Shown: positions 1-5,735, counted from the first letter of the stretch. The stretch is DNA of 5,948 nt from Allobaculum sp. (GCA_014803815.1 JAAVAY010000108.1:1-5948), one strand, 5' to 3'. Notes: generated from the sequence alone by a model not told the origin. Translations and numbers: made by a program.

Positions 1-1
1 A

Positions 2-52
2 ACTCAAGTGATTGATGAAAACATCAAAGCATTTATAAAAATGGCTCAATGA
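2..52 (+). CDS. C-terminal end of an upstream gene (partial)
   Basis: An open frame enters from the left edge and ends at TGA (50-52), reading TQVIDENIKAFIKMAQ. The peptide has the look of a soluble C-terminal amphipathic helix, and the base composition changes right after the stop to very AT-rich DNA, as expected at a gene end. The other two forward frames are also short here, so this is only a plausible gene tail. The family cannot be named from 16 residues. No convincing terminator follows it in the next 80 nt. Confidence 0.35.
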   Translation, partial: TQVIDENIKAFIKMAQ

Positions 53-136
53 TTTATGCATTTCGAATCTATTGCTTCATATCTTTTCCATTTAAAAATA
101 TAGACAAACTCAATTGTTTTTGCTAAAACAGGTAAA

Positions 137-154
137 TTACTTTAAATAAAGTAA
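137..154. repeat. Perfect AT-rich palindrome (8-bp arms, 2-nt centre)
   Basis: TTACTTTA-AA-TAAAGTAA is a perfect inverted repeat in the non-coding region upstream of the MarR-ABC operon, about 100 bp before the -35 box. It is not followed by a T-run on either strand that would make it a good terminator. It could be a binding site for a dimeric regulator, or a chance palindrome in AT-rich DNA. Confidence 0.4.
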
Positions 155-174
155 AAATAAAATTATTTAAGGGA

Positions 175-199
175 AAATATTCAAAAATATTGAATTTTT
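175..199. repeat. AT-rich inverted repeat, 10-bp arms with one mismatch
   Basis: AAATATTCAA (175-184), a 5-nt centre, and TTGAATTTTT (190-199) form an imperfect inverted repeat about 50-75 bp upstream of the predicted -35 element. The core TTCAA/TTGAA is perfect. It could be an operator or simply intrinsically bent AT-rich promoter DNA. Confidence 0.35.
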
Positions 200-205
200 C
201 ATCAC

Positions 206-228
206 CTTTTTTCGAAAAAGCGCTTTAA
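206..228. promoter_or_regulatory. Two overlapping palindromes; weak cre-like site
   Basis: CTTTTT-TCG-AAAAAG (206-220) is a perfect inverted repeat that overlaps a second palindrome, AAAGCGCTTT (217-226). The 14-mer 215-228 has the core of the CcpA cre consensus TGWAARCGYTWNCW, but it lacks the outer TG and the late C (10 of 13 specified positions fit). It lies just upstream of the predicted -35 element. Carbon-catabolite control is possible but weakly supported, because the outer cre bases usually matter. Confidence 0.25.
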
Positions 229-250
229 AATTTGTTCTCAAACAAGATAA

Positions 251-279
251 TTGACGAAATTTTATGTTGGTCTGATAAT
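251..279 (+). promoter_or_regulatory. SigA-type promoter of the MarR-ABC operon
   Basis: TTGACG (251-256) as -35 and GATAAT (274-279) as -10 are separated by exactly 17 nt. Each differs from the consensus at one base. Transcription would begin near 286, giving a leader of about 170 nt before the MarR start codon at 459. This is the best promoter match seen in the 400 nt upstream of the operon. A possible alternative -10 (TATAAG, 289-294) lacks a matching -35. Confidence 0.65.
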
Positions 280-296
280 ATAGCCGACTATAAGAT
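275..296. promoter_or_regulatory. Operator-like inverted repeat over -10 and +1 (candidate MarR site)
   Basis: TATAG-CCGA-CTATA (279-292) is a perfect 5-bp inverted repeat, extended by AT on each side (275-276 and 295-296) to a 22-bp symmetric site. Its centre (285.5) falls at the predicted transcription start and it overlaps the last base of the -10 box. MarR-family dimers usually bind palindromes of about 16-22 bp placed over -10 or +1 to repress their own operon. The placement fits autorepression by the first gene of this operon; that assignment is inference. Confidence 0.4.
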
Positions 297-328
297 AGCT
301 TGTTATGCTTTAAAAAACCTAGGAAGCC

Positions 329-373
329 GTGTTTGTTGCCTTAAGGAGGCGACACTTTTTATTTTTCTTTTAA
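329..373 (+). CDS. Possible 14-codon leader peptide (speculative)
   Basis: A GTG-started frame reads VFVALRRRHFLFFF and ends at TAA (371-373). AGGA at 321-324 could serve as a ribosome binding site, but the spacing of 4 nt is short. The frame contains AGG-AGG-CGA, three Arg codons in a row, and it spans the hairpin of the attenuator-like structure. A ribosome on it would prevent that hairpin from forming. Leader-peptide attenuation is known for the related B. subtilis exporter bmrCD (leader bmrB), which makes the idea worth noting. The frame may equally be fortuitous. Confidence 0.2.
   Translation: MFVALRRRHFLFFF
335..371 (+). terminator. Attenuator-like hairpin with U-rich tail in the operon leader
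   Basis: GTTGCC (335-340) pairs with GGCGAC (348-353), including one T-G wobble, around a 7-nt loop. A T-rich stretch with only A and C interruptions follows (356-371). An alternative register pairs GTGT (329-332) with ACAC (352-355) and GCCT with AGGC. The stem is short, so efficiency is uncertain. It lies between the predicted promoter and the first gene, so if active it would be a transcription attenuator. Confidence 0.35.
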
Positions 374-395
374 GGCTTTTTTAAAGTAGGCTTAA

Positions 396-424
396 CCTCC
401 AAAAGTCTTTTGATTTTTAGAGGG
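396..424 (+). promoter_or_regulatory. Leader palindrome and CCTCC anti-Shine-Dalgarno segment
   Basis: CAAAAG-T-CTTTTG (400-412) is a 13-bp palindrome, with outer CCTC (396-399) and GAGG (420-423) able to extend the pairing. The CCTCC at 396-400 is complementary both to the real MarR ribosome binding site GGAGG (448-452) and to a GGAGG at 345-349 inside the attenuator-like hairpin. The segment could be a second MarR operator at DNA level or a pairing switch at RNA level; neither is proven. Confidence 0.3.
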
Positions 425-444
425 CGATCTTAAAGAGAAAAGAG

Positions 445-452
445 AAAGGAGG
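445..452 (+). promoter_or_regulatory. Ribosome binding site that fixes the MarR start
   Basis: AAAGGAGG lies 6 nt before ATG 459. This favours ATG 459 over the in-frame TTG at 456. It also favours it over the in-frame ATG at 480, whose GAGGAG directly abuts the codon with no spacer. Confidence 0.75.
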
Positions 453-458
453 CCTTTG

Positions 459-938
459 ATGTCTTGTCGAGCTGAGGAGATGACTTGGTATTTTAAAGTG
501 ATTAATCATGCGTTGCGTTCAAAATTTGACATCATCTTAAAAGATGAAGGATTAACAAAAGTCCAATTCGAAGTGCTTGTTTATCTTTATGAACAAACCT
601 TAAAAAGAATCGATATCATTCAACGCGATATAGAAGATCACTTTCAAATTTCGAATCCTTCCGTTTCTACTATGATTACGCGCTTAGAAGCCAAAAATTT
701 ATTGGCGCGGGAAGCGGGAGATAAAGATCGTCGTAAACGCTATGTCGTCTTAACCCCAAAAGCAATTACTCTTGTGGAGAGTATGCATCGACATGTTCAA
801 GAAGCGCAGGATCTAATGTTAGTGGATATGGATCCCGAGCTTTTAGAACAAGGAATGAAGTTTTTAAAACTAATTTTTCACAACTTAACCGGTAAGGAGG
901 TGGCCGATCGTGATTTCGACTCTTGCGAAACACATTGA
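459..938 (+). CDS. MarR-family winged-helix transcriptional regulator
   Basis: This 159-residue protein is the first gene of the exporter operon and has the usual size for MarR regulators. Residues about 8-30 form the N-terminal dimerisation helix. LTKVQFEVLVYLYEQ (32-46) is the typical MarR helix before the DNA-binding domain, residues 51-79 hold the helix-turn-helix (recognition helix around SNPSVSTMITRLEAK, 65-79), and residues about 84-97 form the wing with the family-typical DKDRRKR (88-94). Residues 100-143 are C-terminal dimerisation helices. Its end overlaps the next gene by 29 nt. The role is inferred from context: a dimeric DNA-binding repressor of its own operon, released by a ligand that the exporter handles. 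A palindrome over the predicted promoter is a candidate site. Two Cys residues (3 and 156) are near the ends and do not suggest a redox sensor. Confidence 0.9.
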   Translation: MSCRAEEMTWYFKVINHALRSKFDIILKDEGLTKVQFEVLVYLYEQTLKRIDIIQRDIEDHFQISNPSVSTMITRLEAKNLLAREAGDKDRRKRYVVLTPKAITLVESMHRHVQEAQDLMLVDMDPELLEQGMKFLKLIFHNLTGKEVADRDFDSCETH

Positions 939-2649
939 AGGCTACAAACGTGAAACGATCCTTACTCCTATATTGGTAGCCCTTGAAGTTCTGTTAGACA
1001 TTTTGATTCCCTTTTTAATGTCAAAAATGGTCAATGAAGGCATTAGTACAGGAGACATGGGGATCGTTTGGAAATATGGTCTTCTTATGTTTTTAGCCGC
1101 GACCTTTGCTTTGATTACTGGCGGCTTATCGGGTCGCTACGCTGCCATTGCTTCGGCGGGATTTGCAAAAAATTTACGCCAGGCTGAATTCAATAACATT
1201 CAAAATTTTGCGTTTTCCAATATTGACGAGTATTCCACAGGTGGTTTGATTACCCGTTTGACAACGGATGTCACCAACGTCCAAAACTCCTTTCAAATGC
1301 TCATTCGTGTAGCGGTTCGTGCTCCATTAAACTTTTTAATGGCACTCGTTATGGTCTTTTATTTATCGAGTGAAATTGGATTTGGAATGCTTGGCATTTT
1401 AATTATTTTAGCGGTTGCGCTCTTTTTCTTAATTCGTAAAGCAGGTCCGATCTTCAACGAAATGTTTAAAAAGTACGACAAGCTCAACGAAGAAATTCAA
1501 GAAAATATCACCGGCATTCGGGCCGTTAAATCCTTCGTGCGTGAAGACTATGAAATCAATCGTTTTGATACACGTTCAACGGATATTTATGACATTAACA
1601 AAAAGGCTGAGTTGTTAATGATTTTGAACCAACCGTTGATGCAAGGTGCCATGTATGCGTCTGTTCTTTTAGTGGCTTGGTTTGGAGCCAACTTAATCGT
1701 TTATGGACAGATGGAAGTCGGAACGATGATGTCGCTTTTTACCTACATCATGAACCTATTGATGTCTTTGATGATGTTCTCCATGATCATCGTTATGGTG
1801 ACGATGTCAGCTGCTTCGGCAAAACGTATTGTGGAAGTTATCAATCAAGTTTCTTATTTACAATCTCCTGCCAATGGTATTAAAGAAGTCAAAGATGGAA
1901 GCCTTGATTTTGATCATGTGTATTTCAACTATGCCGAACAAGTAGACGGCCACTTTGTCTTGCGTGACATCAACTTCTCTTTGCCTTCTGGTACTACGCT
2001 TGGCATTTTAGGTGGAACAGGATCTTCCAAATCGTCTTTGGTAAGCTTAATTCCACGTCTATACGATGTAACCGAAGGGGCAGTAAAAGTCGGTGGAGTC
2101 AATGTAAAAGATTATGATTTAAAGACTTTGCGCGATTCAGTGGCGATGGTTTTACAAAAGAACGTCTTGTTCTCTGGATCCATTAAAGAAAATATGCGCT
2201 GGGGCGATGCTGAAGCCACGGATGAAGAAATCGTGGAGGCGTGCAAATTGGCCCAAGCGGATGAATTCATTTCAAGAATGCCCAATGGATACGATACCTA
2301 CATCGAGCAAGGTGGAAGCAACGTATCTGGTGGACAAAAACAACGTTTAACGATTGCTCGAGCTCTGTTGAAAAAACCAAAAATTTTGATCTTGGATGAC
2401 TCTACTTCCGCCGTTGATACCACAACTGATGCTTTGATTCGTGAGGCCTTCCGTACGAAAATTCCCGATACCACTAAAATCATCATCTCCCAACGTGTCT
2501 CTTCTTTGCAGGATGCCGATCAAATCATGGTTTTGGATAAGGGTCATTTGGTGGCGATGGGAACACATGATGAGTTGATTAAGACCAATGAAATTTATCG
2601 CACCACCTGGCAAGCGCAACAAAAAGGAGGTGACGAAGATGCCGAGTAG
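910..2649 (+). CDS. ABC exporter half-transporter, degenerate-site subunit (BmrC/LmrC-like)
   Basis: This 579-residue membrane subunit has an N-terminal type IV ABC exporter domain with six helices (about 16-40, 53-80, 133-152, 155-175, 242-266, 272-300) and a C-terminal nucleotide-binding domain (about 331-570). Walker A is GGTGSSKS (368-375), with Ser373 where Gly is usual. The Q-loop is Gln416 and the signature VSGGQ (472-476) is intact. In Walker B, ILILDD ends in Asp497 instead of the catalytic Glu. The H-loop His is replaced by Gln528 (SQRVSS). These changes mark it as the subunit supplying the non-hydrolysing site in a heterodimeric exporter. It starts at GTG 910, with AAGGAGG (894-900) 9 nt upstream; the next Met is residue 38, inside the first helix, so a later start is unlikely. 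It overlaps the MarR gene by 29 nt and the partner subunit by 11 nt. Substrate is unknown; multidrug, antibiotic or peptide export is likely. Confidence 0.93.
   Translation: MISTLAKHIEGYKRETILTPILVALEVLLDILIPFLMSKMVNEGISTGDMGIVWKYGLLMFLAATFALITGGLSGRYAAIASAGFAKNLRQAEFNNIQNFAFSNIDEYSTGGLITRLTTDVTNVQNSFQMLIRVAVRAPLNFLMALVMVFYLSSEIGFGMLGILIILAVALFFLIRKAGPIFNEMFKKYDKLNEEIQENITGIRAVKSFVREDYEINRFDTRSTDIYDINKKAELLMILNQPLMQGAMYASVLLVAWFGANLIVYGQMEVGTMMSLFTYIMNLLMSLMMFSMIIVMVTMSAASAKRIVEVINQVSYLQSPANGIKEVKDGSLDFDHVYFNYAEQVDGHFVLRDINFSLPSGTTLGILGGTGSSKSSLVSLIPRLYDVTEGAVKVGGVNVKDYDLKTLRDSVAMVLQKNVLFSGSIKENMRWGDAEATDEEIVEACKLAQADEFISRMPNGYDTYIEQGGSNVSGGQKQRLTIARALLKKPKILILDDSTSAVDTTTDALIREAFRTKIPDTTKIIISQRVSSLQDADQIMVLDKGHLVAMGTHDELIKTNEIYRTTWQAQQKGGDEDAE
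2624..2633 (+). promoter_or_regulatory. Full-length Shine-Dalgarno that fixes the second ABC start
   Basis: AAGGAGGTGA is a complete complement to the 16S rRNA 3' end and ends 5 nt before ATG 2639. It sits inside the last codons of the first ABC gene. This places the start at 2639 rather than at the in-frame ATG 2588, which would add 17 residues and has no ribosome binding site. Confidence 0.85.
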
Positions 2650-4558
2650 CTCTCAACCCAATCAATTTTCTAAGCCTAGAGATCGTAAGACGGTATCGTT
2701 AAAAGATTTGAATTCTGGAGAATTAAAGCGCCTTCTTTCAATGGTGTGGAGTTCTTACAAAGGAAAATTCATCTTCATTATTCTTTTGATTTTAGTCTCT
2801 TCCTTTGCCAACGTATATGGAAGTACCTTCCAACAAACACTGATCGATAATTACATCACCCCTATGGTACAAAACGGTTCTAAAGATTTCTCTCCTTTGC
2901 TTGTGGCTTTAGCACAACTCGCCATGGTGTACTTGATCGGAGTGGTATCGACTTACACTTGGAACCGCTTGATGGTGTATGTGAGCTTAGGAACCCTCAA
3001 CAATGTGCGTGAACAATTGTTCCAACACATGGAAACGTTACCGATTTCCTACTTTGATACCCATGCTCATGGCGACATCATGTCGGTCTACACGAACGAT
3101 ACGGATACCTTACGGCAGTTGATTTCTCAATCGCTTCCGCAGATGTTCTCCTCCTTGGTGATGATTCTCTTTGTTTTCATCTCCATGCTTCGCCTTTCTC
3201 CGGTTTTAGCCTGCATCACTCTTGCCTTTGCGCTTGGGATGTTGTTTGTATCCCGTCGCATTACCAGCTTTTCCTCTCGTTATTTCAGAGAGCAACAAGC
3301 CGAACTTGGTAAAGCCAATGGATACATTGAAGAAATGATTGAAGGAACTCGTGTTATTAAAGTCTTCTCCCATGAAGAGGTTGTCAAACAAGACTTTGCG
3401 AAAATCAATGAGTCTTTAGAGCATGCAAGTGCTCAGGCTAATATTTATGCCAACATTTTGATGCCTGTATGTGCTAACCTTGGTTACATTTCCTATGTTG
3501 TATGCGCCATCGCGGGATCGTACTTAGCGATTCATGGCCAATTTGGCGTTACTCTTGGAACCATTGCAGCCATGTTGACTTTAAACCGTAGCTTCAATAA
3601 CCCTATCATCCAGATTTCGCAACAAATCAACTCAGTAGTTATGGCCCAAGCTGGTGCTTCGCGTATTTTTGCCTTATTGGATGAGCCTTCTGAGAAAAAT
3701 ACAGGTGTTGTTACCCTCGTTCGAGCTAAACAAGTTGATGGCAAATGGGTAGAAACGCAAGAATATACTGGACACTGGTGCTGGAAGCATCCTCGTCCCA
3801 ACAATCAATTTGAAATGGTGCCTTTGCGAGGAGATGTCATCTTTGATGATGTGACATTCGGCTATGTGCCTGAAAAAACAGCTTTGCATGATATTTCGCT
3901 TTATGCCAACCAAGGCCAAAAAATCGCCTTTGTTGGAGCCACTGGTGCAGGGAAAACAACCATTACCAACCTCATCAACCGCTTTTACGAAATTCAAAAG
4001 GGATCCATCACCTACGATGGAATCAACATCGACCTCATCCAAAAGCCAGACTTACGTCGTTCGCTTGGTATGGTTTTACAAGAAACGACGCTCTTCTCAG
4101 GAACCATCATGGACAACATTCGCTTTGGAAAACTCGAAGCGACCGATGAAGAGTGCATTGCAGCTGCTAAGTTAGCTAGAGCGGATGGCTTTATCAACCA
4201 CTTAGAAAATGGGTACAACACGGTGATCGATGCCTCGGGTGAATCCCTCTCCCAAGGCCAACGCCAATTGATTGCCATTGCTCGTGCGGCTGTCGCCAAC
4301 CCACCCGTCTTGATTTTGGATGAAGCCACTTCGAGTATTGATACCCGTACAGAGCGCTTGGTTCAAGAAGGAATGGATGAATTGATGAAAGGACGCACAG
4401 TCTTTGTCATTGCCCACCGTCTATCCACCATCATGAACTCCGATGTCATCATGGTCTTGGATCAAGAACGCATTATTGAGCGGGGCAATCACGAATCCTT
4501 ATTGGCCAAAAAAGGCGTTTACTACCGCTTGTACACAGGCGATTTGGAAATGGATTAA
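2639..4558 (+). CDS. ABC exporter half-transporter, catalytic subunit (BmrD/LmrD-like)
   Basis: This 639-residue subunit has a polar N-terminus (1-40), six membrane helices (about 43-65, 85-107, 168-186, 188-206, 274-298, 304-320 and following) and a nucleotide-binding domain (about 398-635). Walker A GATGAGKT (433-440), Q-loop Gln481, Walker B VLILDE with catalytic Glu562, and H-loop His593 are all canonical. The signature is LSQGQ (537-541) instead of LSGGQ. Paired with the intact VSGGQ of the first subunit, it makes the hydrolysing site, while its own LSQGQ faces the degenerate Walker motifs of the partner. Residues about 349-397 are an insertion between the two domains, containing HWCWKHP (379-385), that a minimal half-transporter lacks; I recall similar inserts in Clostridia-type homologues. 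It overlaps the upstream gene by 11 nt (translational coupling), and a terminator follows 23 nt after the stop. Confidence 0.93.
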   Translation: MPSSSQPNQFSKPRDRKTVSLKDLNSGELKRLLSMVWSSYKGKFIFIILLILVSSFANVYGSTFQQTLIDNYITPMVQNGSKDFSPLLVALAQLAMVYLIGVVSTYTWNRLMVYVSLGTLNNVREQLFQHMETLPISYFDTHAHGDIMSVYTNDTDTLRQLISQSLPQMFSSLVMILFVFISMLRLSPVLACITLAFALGMLFVSRRITSFSSRYFREQQAELGKANGYIEEMIEGTRVIKVFSHEEVVKQDFAKINESLEHASAQANIYANILMPVCANLGYISYVVCAIAGSYLAIHGQFGVTLGTIAAMLTLNRSFNNPIIQISQQINSVVMAQAGASRIFALLDEPSEKNTGVVTLVRAKQVDGKWVETQEYTGHWCWKHPRPNNQFEMVPLRGDVIFDDVTFGYVPEKTALHDISLYANQGQKIAFVGATGAGKTTITNLINRFYEIQKGSITYDGINIDLIQKPDLRRSLGMVLQETTLFSGTIMDNIRFGKLEATDEECIAAAKLARADGFINHLENGYNTVIDASGESLSQGQRQLIAIARAAVANPPVLILDEATSSIDTRTERLVQEGMDELMKGRTVFVIAHRLSTIMNSDVIMVLDQERIIERGNHESLLAKKGVYYRLYTGDLEMD

Positions 4559-4581
4559 TTTTCTTCTTTCCCTCTATAAAC

Positions 4582-4630
4582 AAAGCTAGATTTCTCGATT
4601 TAAAGCAATCGAAAAAATCTAGCTTTTTTT
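4582..4630 (+). terminator. Rho-independent terminator of the MarR-ABC operon
   Basis: AAAGCTAGATTT (4582-4593) pairs perfectly with AAATCTAGCTTT (4615-4626). Above a small internal loop, TCGATT (4595-4600) pairs with AATCGA (4607-4612) around a 6-nt loop. Seven T residues run from 4624 to 4630. It lies between the stop of the second ABC gene and the next gene, so it separates the exporter operon from the ArdC-like gene. Confidence 0.92.
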
Positions 4631-4686
4631 GTTGTTTGCGATTTTTTTATTGGCTTTTGGCCTAAAACAGGACAGGAGGAAATTTC

Positions 4687-5571
4687 ATGTCATCGAGTGT
4701 TTCAAGCCAATTAGCCTTACTTAAAAATTCTGTTCAAACTTTATGGGAAAGTGAGCCATATCAAGACTACTTAAAAGTCATGGCTCGCTTTCCTACGTAT
4801 TCCGTACGCAACACCATCTTGATTTATGCCCAAAAGCCAGAGGCAACTTTCGTGGCAGGATATCAAACGTGGCAACGCCTCTTCAGTCGCCATGTCAAAA
4901 AAGGGGAACATGGCATTCGTATTCTCGCTCCCTATACCTATAAACAAGAAATTAAAGATGAACAAGGAGAAGTGAAAACAATTCAAAAGATCGCTTTTCG
5001 CGCCATCAACGTCTTTGATGTTTCACAAACTGAGGGGAAAAAATTACCCGAATTGCCCACTCCACAGCTTTTAACGGGAGATTGTTCGCTTTTAATGGAC
5101 AAAAAAGGCTGTTTAGAAAAATTGACTCACTTTCAAATCCACTTTTCATCTTTACCTGAAGGCCACTATGGAATGTGTCAATACGATACCCAAACGATTG
5201 TCATTAACCAAGATCTCGAAGAACGCCACGCCTTTAAGACCCTCATTCACGAATGCGCTCACGCTTTGTTGCATCGCTTCTCTTTAGAAACGCTCAGTTC
5301 CTATGAAGTCTTCTTAGTGGATCGCCAAGATTTACGCGAAATTGAAGCGGAATCGGTGAGCTATGTGGTTTGCCAAGCTCTAGGGATTGAATGCAGCCAA
5401 TATAGCTTTTCCTACATTGCCCGCTGGAAACAAGAGGCGGATTTCTTTGAACAATCTTTAGAACGCATTGCAACGACCGCCCAAAAGATGATTCAAAAAC
5501 TCCTCGAATCCGAGCAAGAGCAATTGCTTTTTGCCACGACCAATCGCTCTCAAAGCATGCTTTCCATCTAA
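4687..5571 (+). CDS. ArdC/LtrC-like protein: ssDNA-binding-type domain plus HExxH metallopeptidase
   Basis: This 294-residue soluble protein has two parts. Residues about 8-115 match the ArdC-like N-terminal domain (formerly DUF1738): the segment around FPTYSVRNTILIYAQKP (35-51), the GYQTWQRL region (58-65) and KKGEHGIRILAP (71-82) are typical. Residues about 140-270 form a zincin domain with TLIHECAHALLH (185-196), in which His188, Glu189 and His192 make the HExxH zinc site; the third ligand is probably one of the glutamates 218-222. Family members are common on plasmids and conjugative elements of Gram-positive bacteria. ArdC itself is an antirestriction protein that protects incoming DNA, but the activity of this subgroup is not established. 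It starts at ATG 4687, 6 nt after AGGAGGA (4674-4680). No good promoter is visible between the preceding terminator and this start, so its expression is unclear. No signal peptide or membrane segment is seen. Confidence 0.82.
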   Translation: MSSSVSSQLALLKNSVQTLWESEPYQDYLKVMARFPTYSVRNTILIYAQKPEATFVAGYQTWQRLFSRHVKKGEHGIRILAPYTYKQEIKDEQGEVKTIQKIAFRAINVFDVSQTEGKKLPELPTPQLLTGDCSLLMDKKGCLEKLTHFQIHFSSLPEGHYGMCQYDTQTIVINQDLEERHAFKTLIHECAHALLHRFSLETLSSYEVFLVDRQDLREIEAESVSYVVCQALGIECSQYSFSYIARWKQEADFFEQSLERIATTAQKMIQKLLESEQEQLLFATTNRSQSMLSI

Positions 5572-5584
5572 AAAGGAATTAACT

Positions 5585-5623
5585 ATGAATAAAACGAAAG
5601 ATAAAGAAAAAAGCATTCCTTGA
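5585..5623 (+). pseudogene. 12-codon frame, likely truncated start of a gene
   Basis: ATG 5585 opens the frame MNKTKDKEKSIP, ending at TGA (5621-5623). AAGGA (5573-5577) lies 7 nt upstream, right after the stop of the ArdC-like gene, a spacing typical of a next operon gene. The very short length and the nearby insertion sequence suggest that the original gene was cut off by the insertion, leaving only its first codons. A genuine microprotein or chance frame cannot be excluded. Confidence 0.4.
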
Positions 5624-5650
5624 GAGTCGTAAAAACAAATTTAGATAAGT

Positions 5651-5720
5651 GCCAATAAAAGAAAAAGGACCAGATCATGATCTAATGAAATTAGATCGAG
5701 ATCGGGTCCCACATATTGGC
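5651..5720 (-). terminator. Large hairpin; rho-independent terminator for leftward transcription
   Basis: The arms 5667-5686 and 5690-5709 are inverted repeats of 20 bp with 17 matches around a 3-nt loop, and outer arms GCCAATA (5651-5657) and TATTGGC (5714-5720) add a second helix. Read on the minus strand, the stem is followed directly by TTTTTCTTTT, the layout of an intrinsic terminator. On the plus strand no T-run follows. It would stop transcripts running antisense to the transposase and out of the element. GATC occurs four times, placed symmetrically in the arms (5673, 5679, 5694, 5700). Confidence 0.6.
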
Positions 5721-5735
5721 CTTTGAAGTGTAGCA

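Noticed and set aside
456..458. TTG at 456 as the MarR start
   Set aside because: ATG 459 directly follows and has better spacing (6 nt) to AAAGGAGG.
2588..2638. Seventeen extra N-terminal residues on the second ABC subunit from ATG 2588
   Set aside because: There is no ribosome binding site before 2588, and a complete one sits 5 nt before ATG 2639.
3532..4417. Several minus-strand and alternate-frame open stretches of 70-122 codons inside the ABC genes
   Set aside because: They are shadows of the two strongly conserved ABC coding frames, without ribosome binding sites or recognisable domains.
4631..4686. Promoter for the ArdC-like gene
   Set aside because: CTAAAA (4662-4667) could be a weak -10, but no -35 stands at 16-18 nt, so it is not called.
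5624..5650. Read-through of TGA 5621 into ESRKNKFR as a longer small protein
   Set aside because: TGA is a normal stop here and TGG encodes Trp in the real genes; read-through would add only eight residues.
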